Positions 47,750 to 61,315 of a stretch of 64,000 nt of DNA are shown in pieces. The notes under the pieces are model-generated. The model made no database searches, was not told the DNA's origin, and saw nothing but the letters and a program-made list of their open reading frames with translations. The translations under genes and the position numbers were made by a program. Position 1 is the stretch's first letter; each line of letters starts with the position of its first letter. This stretch comes from Glossina fuscipes (lineage: Eukaryota > Arthropoda > Insecta > Diptera > Glossinidae), in NCBI RefSeq assembly GCF_014805625.2, contig NW_023998464.1, positions 6,097,709 through 6,161,708 of the forward strand, written 5' to 3'.

Positions 47750-49800
47750 ACCAACATCGGCCAGCGACCACAACTGTGGACGTTATTTTATTTATTTATT
47801 TTCTAAGTTCTGACTGTTTTTCCACTTCATTTTGCTTTTTTGATTACTTTTAGTAAAAATTGTTGAGCGGACATACGAGCGGGAGCGATTATGAAATATA
47901 TATTTTCCCGCTACTTTCTCTGCCATTTCGCAAAGCGTAAAGTGCACGCTGCCTATGTTTTGCAACAACTCTTTAACAATTTAAGAGATCGAAGTAATTA
48001 AATTAACACGAAAATTTTAATTAAGCCAAGATAAACTATTCAAATAATATGTAAAAAGCGGCAATTAGTTCGCCTTAATCGCTAATGCATGAGAATATAT
48101 AAAATACATATTTACATTAAGCAAATGTTAGTCTTATCATTTTGTAGAGAGTGGTGGCAGCAGACTTGAGAATATATTTCTTCACAGTTTTTGTTTTGTA
48201 ACAGCGTTGTTCTTGATTTCGGAGAAAAAGCCCGGACGACCAGCTAACAACACTTTGTTAAACCAAAGATAAGCTTAAATGTATACAAAACTTTTTAACA
48301 AAAGATTATATCTTCGCAATGTGAAATAAAGGACGTGCGTATCTCTTAAGCGCACTCAAGCACACACATTTGATATAAGAGAAACGAAAAAGAAGCAGCA
48401 AAAAAAAAAATCCTAGTGTTCGCAATTTTAAACACTTTAATAAACAGATTTATATTTATCCACGTATTTGCTTTTATATGTGTGCATGAAATAAACAAAT
48501 ATTATGATGGTCTACTGTTACTAGTTTAAAAATGGCTTGTATCATACCCTCAAATACTATAACAAAACAACAGGATTTACATATACAAACATTTGAGACC
48601 GCATAGAGAGTTAACTTTGCTTTAATGGTCTGTGATTTTTTCGGTTTCAATCATATGCTTTTCCTCGCTACAAGCTCTCTAAACCTCTAAGCAATGTACG
48701 CTTGACATAGCAATCTATTTATATGCATACATATATATTTTTTGCGTACGTGTAAATATATATGTTGACAGCAAAGAGTAGCCACAGTACGGACATATAA
48801 TAGACATAAAATACGCATTTATGTACAGATATGCATAATGTGTTTGTGTTAGTGAAGTAATAACACGAAAGCTTTCAACATTAACCGTACCTACAGCCAC
48901 TAAGAAAATTACACATGACTTGCACCGAATCTTAGAGACCCACTAACTTAGGCATACACATACGAAACGCTTGTGGTTAATTTATGGGGAGCAGCATTTG
49001 ACCAAATGAGAGCGTTTTCGGGGTGCATGTTATTTATGTTTTGTCAGATTTAAAATAAATTTCTACTGTGGGCAGTTATTGACCACAACACTTTTAATTA
49101 TCTTGGTCGTTTAGCAACTTTGTGGCAATTGTTGACACGCTCGGAAACGAATGGTCCTTCTTTTTGAAACTGTGCTCTTTACTAGTTATCCCAATTTTTA
49201 CGATTTACGCAATTTATCCAGCGGGATCTAAGCCGGGCGGCCGGCCATTTATTTATTAGATTTTTGAATGGATATTTGCAGACGTTAATAATGAAAAGTG
49301 GCGGGAGCAATCTGTGTACACCCTACACAATTTGCAGTAAGAGAATATTTAGTTTGTCGGAAATATCCAAAAGGAGTTGAAATGCGCCCACCTCTTTTAT
49401 AGGGATTGCATTAGATTTTTGAAAAATTTTGATGACGTTTGCTCGCTGTTAAGGATGAGGCAATTGTGAAGGGAGTTTTTTCCCAACTGGTTAACTGAGC
49501 CAAATTTGAATTAAAAAAACAAAAAGGAATTTTAAACTACATGCCTGTAGCTAGCGAGAAATGTACGATTTTTTCGAATAGTTGATTCTTGTGTGATCAG
49601 TGAGCACTTGAACGAAAAGTTTTTTAATTTTTGAGCAAAAACTATGTCCTTTCTTATTAATAGATAATGTTTAGATTACCTGCTCGAAAGTGTCGCACGC
49701 GTTTCACTAGATAATGCTATATAATGTTATTGTTAAAATTGCTGTAAAAGATTGTGTGTCTTGGTGGGTATTTAGAGAGAAATGCGTTTAAAGTTACAAG
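47750..49800. other. AT-rich non-coding stretch
   Basis: No gene supported. Short CATATA/TATATG stretches occur near 48720-48850. Confidence 0.5.
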
Positions 49801-49804
49801 TTCT

Positions 49805-49876
49805 CGTACACTACTACTATATCATATGAAGCTGTGACACGTACACTACTACTATATCATATGAAGCTGTGACACG
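49805..49876 (+). repeat. Perfect 35-bp tandem duplication
   Basis: A 35-base unit beginning CGTACACTACTACTATATCA is present twice in direct tandem (49805-49839 and 49840-49874), with the first two bases of a third unit following. The copies are identical, suggesting a recent duplication or an unresolved variable-number repeat. Confidence 0.95.
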
Positions 49877-49879
49877 CCC

Positions 49880-51150
49880 GCAATTTGCTTTTCATGTCAT
49901 TTTTGACTATTTAAAGCAAATTTTTCAAATCAATCTAAAAGAAGTACTTTTTTGTTTTTAAATTTACAGTGGCCATACCGTTGAGATATGGATTGGATCG
50001 GGTCATTTTCGCGAGTCACTTTCCCCATGTAAAAACCTGTTTATGCAAAAGCCATTATTTAATTAAACGTCCTTTATATTTCTTGATAGGAATCGATGAA
50101 ACACACTATTTTGACAAAGTTTAGACAGGACGGGACCATTTTTCAACCATCTTCCACGTAGGCGTTCTTAAAGAAAAAAGCCTTTATGAAGCGATAACAT
50201 ATATATTTTAATATTTGATGACGAGTGTAGATCAAGAAATGGTTTCAGTAAACCGATGTCGACCTAACCCGGCTGTAGCTTGTCTTATTCTATGGTAATA
50301 GGTATAAAAAGAGACTTACTCTGTATGCAAGATATTTTTTGGCGTTTTTTCCTCGCTCTTAGCTTTTTGCTCTGAGGTTAAATACACATGCTTTACACAA
50401 TGTGGGTAATGAACGGTATAAAGATGAAATATATTTCGATTATGTGCGAATTCTGCCCGGGTGTCTTTAACAACATGATATGTTGCCAGTTAATAAGATG
50501 GAGTTATATAATCTTTATAAACATTTACATACATACTGTAGAAAACTTCTTACGGATATTAAGATATGTCAGAAGCTAATAGAATATAAAATAAAAGACA
50601 TGTGTTTCACAAAATTTCGTCTATGTTGTATATAAATGGGTGGCATTTGGTTGCGGTATTTACAATGAAATTGAAGTCGATAAGGGTGAAAGATTTTCTT
50701 GATTGAATGACACCTGAATGCTTTAAACTTTTAATTAACTTGGCTTTTGATCCATAAATAATAAGGGCTTATGGAATTTATCAACGAATAAAATTAAAAA
50801 TTTCAAAACACCAAACTAATTGCTAAACTCTTTTTAGTATTTCGTATATAACACATTAAAGTTTCTATTAACATCACCAGCATCGCTGTTATTCTTGCTT
50901 ATATTAAACAAAACATCAGCAACAACAAAATCTTGGTTGCCGACCTTAATACGGTGCACATGTGAACAGCTTGATTTCTCAATTTAAAAGCATGTGGGTT
51001 CGCGAAGACGGCGTTAGTTAATTTTTGTCAAACAAAACTTAGCAGTTGTTATGTTTTTGGTAGTCGTTGGCAAACAATCTTGATTGCTTTTAATAATATG
51101 TGTGTAACAAACATTTTCAGCCACAATATTAACAAAATTGGGTTAGGATT
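49880..51150. other. AT-rich non-coding stretch
   Basis: No gene supported. An AGGACGGGACCATTTTTCAA patch near 50127 and TAGGTATAAAAAGAGACTTAC near 50300 recall motifs of the dispersed repeats elsewhere in the window but are too diverged to delimit. Confidence 0.4.
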
Positions 51151-52600
51151 GCTTGCAAAGTCATCATCATCGGGGTGGTTTACATGATTGGGTATTCACG
51201 ATGTTTACTCGAAATTTCCAGCTGGTAAAAGGGCCTCTTGTACAGAACACGATATCATCTTTACAAATTTTGTTCAATATTTTTAAATTATCAAATATGC
51301 TTGAAAAAGTAGAGTTCAGTAAAAGAACACCGAAATACGACAACCCAAACTAAAAGTATAGGCACTGTTTTCACGAACAACAATCTATTGCTCTTTAAGG
51401 TTTTCAACCGTTGGCCTTTAAGTACATGACAATGAATTAAGCCTTTCTTAAGCCAGGAGTCCAACATTGCCATCATTAGCTCTATTCTTTGTGAAAGTTC
51501 CCACTGAAGCACTGCGACGTTCGTTGGGATCATCGGGCCAGTCTTCAACCTTTTTTCGATCGGTCGCGTATTTTTCAAAATTTGGAAAGGCCTTAAGTGA
51601 AATTTTGAAAGTTACTTGCGTTAGGCAGTCCTTCACAGGACCCCTTCTTATACGCCTCTCTTAAATTTCACACAGCCGGATTAAGTACGAAACGATAACC
51701 CGCGCCTGCCACTGAATTAGACCATTTCCACCAATGAAGAGATCAAACTACTTCTGGACTGATCAAATAAATGGGCATGGTTCGTTTTTTGTTCAATTTT
51801 ACACAAGATGTGACCCGTCTGAAATCTCATTATTTCGGAATAGTAGCAGTCATAACGAAACTGCTGAACGAGACATTTCCAGAAATCAAGAAAGAGATAA
51901 CATGACCAGATTTTCTGCAAGGTGCCAAACTGTGAGCGGTTACTCTACGCGGAGTAATTCTCCTTGAAGTATCTAAGTAACATAATTTAAAAGAGTTCGA
52001 TCTATGTAAAGTTGGCGTGAGTTTTTTGCAGCTTAGAGTTACTTTTACGTTTGCGTTAACCAGCTTCTTCCTGGGGTCCAAATCAATTTTCTGTCCATAA
52101 AATCAGACGCATTCTACAGTTTTCAATAATTCCATAATTATCAAGGAAATTATACTTATATAGCTTCCAATACCTTTTACACATTCATAGCTGGATACGC
52201 CAGCTATCAAACGAGGCTTCATTTCTTTTTATATACATTGCGACGTATAGTATTCCAAAGCGGTCCCTACCCGAAAGGTTACTATTTTTGCATCCAACGA
52301 GCAAAGTAAAGTACCAACTCACAAGTCAATATTCTATGATATAATTAATGTAGCATCGCACTGCTTTATCTTTAACATATTGCGTTGCACATATCAGTAC
52401 CGGTTCGCGAACTAAAATGCCCTTCCACCCAAAACTTAGGTCACTTCTCGGCAAAGCTTTCTTCATGAAAAAAGACACTTGTTTTCCATGAGGGACGAGA
52501 TCAACGTCTCTCGCGTTAAACAGGAAACCTCTTTGTAGTTTCTGCTTACCTACCCTCTGCTGACTCCTCCAAGACAACATACAGACGGCAGGGCGTACTG
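51150..52600. other. Less AT-rich block with many open frames, unrecognised
   Basis: Composition is visibly more balanced than the surroundings, and reading frames of 60-95 codons overlap on both strands. On the minus strand successive frames (52580-52326, 52081-51830, 51636-51448, 51578-51291) read things such as FNARDVDLVPHGKQVSFFMK and DPRKKLVNANVKVTLSCKK. They look like decayed coding sequence, but I recognise no family. It may be a dead transposon or pseudogene oriented to the minus strand, or simply a compositional fluctuation. Confidence 0.3.
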
Positions 52601-55600
52601 AAATATATTGTCGTTACATTGCACTACAGCGTAACTTTTCACAATCTACTACACAATCATGCACTGAAGATGATGCAAGCTTTCACGTAAAATCAAACTT
52701 TTCTTTTGTAAATTAGAAGAATTTTTCCACCTATACTGACTTTTTTATGGTATCATAATTCCGCACAGTCTAAAAACATACTTACACAATACACATTGCT
52801 ATACCACATATTACTGTGCATCATACTTTATTATGACATACTAGAGCACGTCATATTGCGAATCATCAATGTTTTATTTAGACAGACAGGTAGACAGATA
52901 GCTTTGTATTAGGAGGGAAAGTGAAGTTGAACATTCTTATCTTTCACGGCGAATCTTAACACAGCTTGAATGTTTTCCAAAGTGCCCTTTCATTTTAGGA
53001 ATCTGAAGATAATTTAAATAATAAATAAATAAAATAGGTGCCGACTATTTTGAAGATTTTCCTATGTGAATTCTGACGGGTGTTCCTCAGAGATGGTATT
53101 ACTTTCTCTGTCAACATTTGTCAAACCGAGATCTTTCCGTAGGAAGTTCAAAAAGAACTTATTTCATAAAAGTGTACGCAAATTAACCTTTTGAATGACA
53201 AAAAATAAAAATAAAAAAAAAAACAATAAAATCATTGCAGCAAGCGGTCTACTGACATCCACGATAAAACTAAATATTCATGGTCGGTTGTCTCTATGGA
53301 ATGTTAGGAACAATAATTGACATGACTGGGAGTCAAAAAGCCGGCGAAAATAACAAAATGTCAAAGATGCTCATTTTGGTTAAACATAAATTCAATCAAT
53401 GATTTGTTTGCTCGGCCAAGACTTACCTTCTTATTACGATGCTCAAAGTATGGATAATCTCAAAACAACAATCGATCTTCCACTACGAAATTTACATTCT
53501 GCCTGAGGAAAGCAGCGGTGGGATAAACTTTGAATAAAATCCTTTTATTATTCAATTGAAATGAACGCTTTTTTTCATAAAGAGTCCGGCCAGGTTTAAT
53601 GGTGTTTTTGCTCTTGTAGTAGATTTGTTAATTTTATTATTACTCCATTGATTCTTAATAATACAGGGTTTATTGTAAACCCAAAGCTCTTTTTCGAATC
53701 TCAGGACACTTTATATAGAACCTAGGTTGGCCTAGAACAACTTTTCATATTTAAGAGTGGAAGAGGAATATATTCGCATGTTTAAAATTTTTAATTGTCA
53801 TAATGATTTTTCTTAATTTATTGTAATTATTTCTGGAAATTTGCCATAGTGTCTTGTACTTCAAAACACTACAAATTAGTGCCCAAAGAAAAGAACATTT
53901 GGCTTTTTGAAAGTAAAAAACCCCTTTGACATGTGTTAGGGACGAAGCAAATAGAAACAGATGTTTAACGAGAAGTCTCAGAAATCTTTATAAAAGACAA
54001 AATTTAAATAAATAAAAGCATATGTAAGTAGGATTCTATGACGTTGTGGTTTATATCACCCTTTATGTTTTTCATGGTGTGCGCAATACGCAAAAGGAAA
54101 TTCTGGATGCGTATGTAGTCAGCAATTTCCTCGTAATAGTGGGACGGCTAAAAATAAAATAGCAATAAAACTTTACGCATACAAATTCTATGTAGCAATG
54201 TAGAATTTTCCAAGAATATATGAATGCCGTAAAATAACAACAAATGCCAAAATATGCATAAAAGGATACCGCAGTTGCATGGCATGATAATGCCTAAATG
54301 GTTGACTAACGCAAGAAGGACATATAGCATGTATGCAAAGACATATACGCATACAAGCATGCATGAATTAAGGACTGAACAGAAACCTCAGACACATCTG
54401 TAAGCTACAGTTAACTTTTCTGCATGCTTCTTAGTAATGCCAACAACAATGTTGCCAACTCAACAAGGCATGTCAAAGAATTAACAAAAATCAAGGAAGA
54501 AAGGCGAAAGTGAAGACGAGAGAGATGCACGGAGTACTTGCTATACTTTATATCGTCGTCAGTATATGCATGTCCTTACTCACTACATTGTGGAAAATCA
54601 CTTAAATGCTTTCAAAATGTAAAGAATTTCTTACTACACTTTCTACGCTAATCGTGTTTATACGTATCTCCTTAAGACATTCAATGGCTTCAAGGTAAAC
54701 ATATATTACGCTTACACACGCATAAATGTAACTTTGTGTTCAAAAAATAAGGGGACTTTTAACTTTTGAAATGCGCTTGTTTAAGTTTCCAATAATTAAT
54801 CGACAATGGCCGAGCAGGTCGTTGATTTTATTATTTTTTGCAGTCGTTCGGTTTGACGATTTTCCCACATGTGCTATGAATTCAATATATTCTCGGGTAA
54901 ATATTATTCGGAAATCTGACATAACTAACTCGAATCAAATTGAATGCCGTCAAATAGCCGTCAGATGTCAATGACAATTGTCCCAAGCTAACAGGTATAT
55001 TTATTTTTATATTTACGTTTACATTTAAAGTTTATAAAATTCATTTTTCAAAACACAAATTCTCCTTATTTTTCGAACTCTGTATCATGTTCATTTTATA
55101 TAATATAAAATAGTCTTGCCGAGTTGTCTACGCCCAATTTGAACTTTCGTTTGTCTTTCCATGCAAACAACCACGTAGTTGCATGCAGAGAGTGAGGTGA
55201 ATAATGTGAAATGAAATTATTTTGCTTTTTAACAGATCACATTACTAGTTAGTTAATTAGTCACCACACTCGATAAGCCTGCATACAATAATGAGTCATA
55301 GTGAAAGGTTGCCGCGGTTTTATCCGCGAATTCGAGCTTCTTTTTGTAGCCTGCTCTTTGCAAGTGATTCCAAACTTAGTTCTTAGAGCAGACAGGGCAA
55401 TAATAGGAATGCACGTAACTACGCATCGAATGTACAAAAAGAAGGTTTAATATTTTTTAATCTTCTGCATATAAACTCATCTTCTTCAGGTTGAAGATTA
55501 ATTTAACCGTCTATGACTACACGTCGAATATTTGTCCATACATTCGGGTTTTTTTCCTTCTTTCCCCTAAGGTCATCATTACTCAAGGCCGCAAGGTACG

Positions 55601-58030
55601 TTATATTTCGCAAATCGACAACAGTGTGCTGGGTGCACAAGGTTCAATGTGAGCGCGTAGTTCTTTGTCTGAGCCTTAATAAAGCTAACGATTAGCTTTA
55701 GTTGTAGATATATTTTCGCGTCTCCTCACGCGCCTCACACGAATGCGATCAGCTTATGAAAAGAATATTTTTCGCTTATTTTATTAGGTCTGAACCATCA
55801 TTCTCATAAACAAAAGCCCGCCAAAGCTAGAAAACTATTTTCCCCTCGGTGAAGCCGTAACTAAAACATTTTCATGCTAGTTTCCCATTAATTTATGACC
55901 TGCAGAATATAGCAATGTGTAGCGTCCATATTTACCGCCAAATACCGAAGGTACCGCCTCGGGTTTATTTCCTATTTGTACTTCTTAATGCGCGACACGT
56001 CTTGATTAATTTATTAAATTATGAATGGTTCATTAGTTTGTTTATTTATCATTTCTCGTTCATTAAACTTGCGTAATATTGTTCAAATTAAAATTAATTT
56101 TTTTTTTAATACAAAAACAAATCAATAAATTTGCTTTGTTTGTTTTCGAATGCCTTTTTTCGAAGTATGCAGCGCGAGAGAAAAAAGCGAGTAAGTCTAT
56201 TTTTACTTCTTTAAAGTAGGACTTAATGCCGTACATTCAAATTGATTTCCTTGCTTGTAAGGACTTTCTTATTATAAGACTTAATCAATTCAAATTTATT
56301 TACTAACTGCTTAACCTGTTTAAGCTCCTATGTAAAAATCTCAAAGATATCTATAAATTGATCGCATAATCGGATTTTTGAAATACCATAAAAACTATTC
56401 TTCGCATTATCTGCAAACTTAAATAAAATTTTTAATGTATCAGGTTGCATATGGTTTGTTTGTTAATGCGCACGTGCGAATTTTATTCGGCGATAAATTT
56501 AATATAATCGGTTACCAAGCCAAAAGCTGTAAAACTAAAGGCCTACTAGTTAGTCACTATATAAAGTGCTCTTCCCGTACACTAACATACACTTCCTCTG
56601 CAACTTGCTATGTGCATAAAGAAAACTTAAAATTTTAAAAATATATATGTGAGCGTGATTTAAAGGCGCGCTGATATTGGCTAAATATCGTCCCCGCTAA
56701 CAAGGAAAAGGACGTTACGATTGACCAAATGCTGACTTTTTAAGATATTTTTGAAGGCCAGTTTTCATTAACTAACTTCGTATCAAGCAAACATACTCAA
56801 GGAAAATTCTGTAAAATATTTATAATTTTGAGAAGGTGAGAGAGCACATGCGATCGTGTGTGTTCTTTTCTTTAATCTATTTATAAAGTTTTCAAAGTCG
56901 TAGATATTAGAAGAGAAGGTGAAAAATTTATTCTTATGTTCTTTGCGTGGATCCATAAATTGAATCGAATCTCAGTGAAACGAGTCATAGTTCTATTGGT
57001 AAAATCCAAAAAAAAAAAACTCTAAAACTAAAGTTGTTAAATTAAAATTGACAAATGTCTTAATTGATATCATCCAGTACTCGTTTCAGAATGAAAGCAG
57101 TTTTTTATACATGTATTTTTTTTATTTAATATATAGGGTTTTTTTTTTTTGACTTGTATGAAATCAAAGAAAAAACCTTGCAAAGTTGTGTCAGCTTATT
57201 AGCATCAATATGTCCTTTGGCTTGCATGATTTTAATTAATTAAGATTAAAAAAATTTTCTGATATCTGATATCTCCGTTTTGTACGCATACTTTCACGTT
57301 GACAATAGCGCGAGTGAAAAAAAGAACACTAAAGTTATGGTCGCCTTCCAGAGATCAGTACATAAAAAAGTAAATGTTTTTTTAATGGCGAGTGCGTTAT
57401 TTAGACGGTTAATTTGCGTTTAGCGTTTGGGTGAGTCTGCGAAAGATTTATACCGATCATTGTCAGTTTCACTTTCTAGTTCAATTTTCTCGACCGCAGG
57501 CATTCAATGAGCGTACGCATGAACGGACAGATGTACTTAATTTGACTCAGAGTAAATACATGCGTGGATCTGTTATGCGATATCCGAACTATCACATATC
57601 ACCCCCATTCTCCATCCCCTTTTAAATGATGGATGCAAACGTCGAGTTACCTAAGTTTCGCTAACCAATATCTACCTTTAAAAAATGCACATATACGTAT
57701 ATACAAATGCATAAATCCAATTGACGCATTAAAATTAAATGAGATTTTCTAAGGTAGAATATTTTTTGTAACCAAAGGTAAATAAGCTCCAGTTGCAAAT
57801 GGTATAAGTTGCCCTACTTGCGAAAATAATTGAGGGACTTTGTTTATCAAAAATTAAATCATAAAATAAATCAAACCCACTGTGATACTTAAAACGTAAG
57901 CCCGCGTCACAATGTCAGCTGTGCTTCAAAGTAACGGTTACTTTATTATTCTCTTGCCCTTATTACGTGTATAAAAAGAGAATCTAAAAAATGATTTTTT
58001 TTGATTAAAATAAATTAATTAAGTAAGAAT
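52600..58030. other. AT-rich non-coding stretch
   Basis: No gene supported. Frames are short and without motifs. A TGGCCGAGCAGG A-box-like sequence near 54808 has no adequate B box nearby. Confidence 0.5.
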
Positions 58031-58039
58031 TCAATGAGT

Positions 58040-58285
58040 ATACAGGGTGTGACATAGAAAATGCCAAATTTACATACATTCCTGAGGATAAGTCTGTCAC
58101 AAAGAACTAAGTATTCACAAATGCAAGAATTATGAACTTGTCTTGTTTTTCGAATTTTTTCAATTGCGTTATAAGAGGGGCCGATGGACGGACGGACGGA
58201 TAAAAAGACAATCATATATATATTAGCTTCGAAGCCCACATTAATCAAGAGCACAAGTAGCTGATACACTTACTGGATCCTTACG
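58040..58285 (-). repeat. GTCCGTC-family repeat fragment (minus strand)
   Basis: GGACGGACGGACGGATAAAA near 58185-58204 is the minus-strand form of the GTCCGTCC core, and CAGGGTGTGACATA near 58044 recalls the CAGGGTA-type end seen at 14.03 kb. The boundaries are approximate. Confidence 0.4.
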
Positions 58286-58674
58286 TAGGAAATTGTTCGG
58301 CGGGTAATACTCATAGATCGAATTGATTTGATGATATTAGCTAGAATCACTTTAGTAATGTGAAAGAGCGAGAGAAATCAATCAATTTCTTAAATTCTTT
58401 GTTTTAAAGTGGACTAACAATAAAGTAGAACAATTTCGGCGTTACGATCACTCAGTAGTCAGTCACAAGCGATACCAATGTGTTTTCTTGTCAAGGTTTT
58501 TGTGACTTGGTATCAAATTTGATATTCCCCAAGCAATAATTACAATAAAACTTTGAAATCGAAATTTAGTTAAAAAAGAAGTCCTTTAGAAGACAAGCTT
58601 GTTAACTCACAAAAACCACAAAGAAATATGCTTGCTAGCTGTGACTTCTCGGTGATATTTCCCAGAATGCGGAT

Positions 58675-58695
58675 ATGATGATGATGATGATGATG
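58675..58695 (+). repeat. (ATG)7 microsatellite
   Basis: Seven perfect ATG units. Confidence 0.85.
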
Positions 58696-59600
58696 AAAAT
58701 CTCAATTCTACTGAATGGCTTATGCTAAGAAAAAATTCAAATCCTGAAATAACGAATTGTAAGTTGCTCAAATAAAAGAAACGAAAGAAATTACCACTTG
58801 AGAAATAATATCTCGTCTCGTTCGCTGAAAATTGGGCTGTTTTTATAAACTTATTTTAAAAATACTTTTTTTTTTAACACTTGAACTGCTGAGGACGTCA
58901 TCTTGATGTTTTTTAATTTGCAATCCCCAGAAAAGCGGTTATAAAGCATGTAATGTCCCAAAATTTACTTGAGACTTTTTTTTGGACTTGCCACAGGTCA
59001 AAAGATGGCGTGACGTCGGCAAGACAGAAGAAATCGAGATAATCTCGGAAAGCTTAATTCCGATTTGTTTCGAATTTATTTTCCGTTTATTGCAACTTAC
59101 ATAAGCATTTTTTCCAGTCCATTGAAAATTATTTAGAAATGAATTGGAATTAAAATTTCATTTTTAAGTCAAGCTTGCGTATAAATTTGGTAAGTACTTG
59201 GGTTTTTTGAAATATCATAATATGAACGAAAGTTATAGGCAAAAATATGAAAGAATGACCATTTCATAAAGTTGGTTTCAGTTTCTCATTTATAGTAAGC
59301 GTATTCCTTACAATGCAATCTCAATCGACAAAGAAATGTTTCTGTCAAACTTTCACTTCGCACCTTCGTTTTTACGATAAAAATGTGGGACCAAAAGGAC
59401 GCCTTTTGATACAAATAGGTACATATGTAAAACATGGGCGATTCTAGTATTGATACATTGATTTTTACATCTGAAAGCACGAGGCATAAATTACGCACGC
59501 AACAGGAAGACGAAAGGTAGACTGGACGAAAAGTCATATACTTATGTATATATAACTGACGTAAACATTCCAATATTTTAATGGATGCCGTTTGTCTCCC

Positions 59601-59720
59601 GTTGTTGTTGTTGTTGTAGCGTCTTGTTTATGGTAGCGCCTCTCTACATATGTATACCGTTAGATGACGCCTGTATCATTGGAACGGAACGTGCTATCTC
59701 CTCGCTTCATTCGCCGTATG
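59601..59720 (+). repeat. GTT-repeat/GTAGC element fragment
   Basis: Five GTT units run straight into GTAGC and then CTCTACATATGTATACCGTT and TTGGAACGGAACG. A GTTGTTGTTGTTGTAGC start is something I associate with a frequent tephritid repeat, so this may be a degraded copy. The association is from memory and is weak. Confidence 0.3.
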
Positions 59721-60498
59721 GTGTTCTTTCTGATTAAGATTGATTTTGAGCAGTGACTTCTTGGTTGCTCGAATGGAACTTCAATTCGTATGGGAATACA
59801 CAAAGAGTGATTTCTTTCGAGAATACGCCATAGAGATCAGTTATCCGTTCCGCATAGAACTGATATACGGACGCAAAGGCACATAAAAGTAGTTACATTT
59901 CCTTTTGAAAACAAAAAAGAGCTTATGCTGGCGTCTAATAAATCACTCTCAACATATATTGTTGTTGGCGCAATCCGTTGCTTCAATTGCTCCGACGGGC
60001 TTTGAAAAGCAAAAACCCAACGTTCCGCTCAAATTATTCATTTTGCTCCAATGAATTCCGAATACATAAAATTGTTTCTTTACACTTCATGCTTCGGTAC
60101 AATATTCTTCTACTATTTTCTTCATAATATCTATACAATGAGAAATTCAAAGTTTAGGATGACGTCTTTATGACTATTTACAAGTTTGGTAATTGAAGTG
60201 CACACTTCCTCGGCATATGCACCTAGAGAGGCATTCTAGGGAACAAAATCTTCAAATAAGGCGAATAAAGCAGAATCTTTAAACATGAAAGGGCTTTGTA
60301 AGAAAGAGTTTCGAACATTTATTTATTTATTTTTAACGTCATCAAATTACTTAGCAGATATCCCCTATATGTGTAATAGGATGATAAATATGCAAATATA
60401 GATAGGAAGGAGCCGCAACCTAGTGAGTACGTTAATTGGCAGGTGTCATGCTTTCACCAGCTGGGTTAGTATAGCTACGATCATGTAAGATCTACCAC
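59720..60498. other. AT-rich non-coding stretch
   Basis: Nothing supported beyond a TTTA repeat near 60320. Confidence 0.45.
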
Positions 60499-60499
60499 A

Positions 60500-60572
60500 T
60501 TGAGATTTGAGCGCTCAGACTTCATAGCCCCTACTCTCTTCCACTCGATTACTCGGTGCGGGCGGCAAATAA
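60500..60572 (-). repeat. tRNA-derived SINE-like copy 4 (minus strand)
   Basis: On the minus strand, CACCGAGTAATCGAGTGG (A-box region, 60541-60558) precedes CGCTCAAATCT (B-box-like, 60503-60513). The CAAATCTCAA context resembles copies 2 and 3 (TCAAATCTCATC, TCAAATCTCAAG). It is degenerate and probably inactive. Confidence 0.45.
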
Positions 60573-60574
60573 AA

Positions 60575-61315
60575 AATTTATTAAATTAAAACAACATGTC
60601 AAAACTTTAAACTGTTGTGACAATTTTTCCAAAAGGGCCTACGGACGAACTCTCACAGTTTTCGTTCTTTTCATCCGGTTATTTTACAGTAACTGCGAAA
60701 TGAGATTAAGTTCTCTATAGAATTCTTCGATAGGTTTATTTGAAAATGTTTTATTAAGAAAAGAACGTGCTTTTCCAATCGAATGTTAGCCAATCATCAA
60801 TCGAGTTATGGGCATGTCAACGAAATTATTCTTTTTTCTTTCCTCTTTTTAATTCAAATTAGCACAAAAATAGGTGTAGTCCACAGAGCCCCTTTAACGA
60901 AAGTTGCCTAACATGAAAGGTGCCGCTTTTAAATATTTTCCGAAGTAACTTTTCTAATACTTAATACTTATGGTATGATAATGATGAACAATTGTCGGTC
61001 ATTCTGATGGAAGCAGTGCTCAAGATAAGACTTGTTCTGAACTGAAAGTATCTGTAAAGTATAAAGAAACGAAATTTGGTATTGGTTTTAGCTTAGCTCC
61101 TGCAATGTAGATATTAAGGCGGGAATATCAGAATGCAGGCAGCAGTCCGTGACAATGAATTGAACAGAGACAGCAATCTAAATTTTTGTCATTATAGGTA
61201 GTGATAGATATTTGAAAATTGAGGAAGACATGAACATGAATATTGAACTCTTAGACCATGAGGTATTTTAGGGAACTGATTCGGACGATTGCAGTGAAAA
61301 TGTGATAAAAAGTGC
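60575..61315. other. AT-rich non-coding stretch
   Basis: No gene or repeat supported. Confidence 0.45.

Noticed and set aside
54805..54900. TGGCCGAGCAGG A-box-like sequence
   Set aside because: No acceptable B box follows at the right distance, so it was not counted as a fifth SINE.
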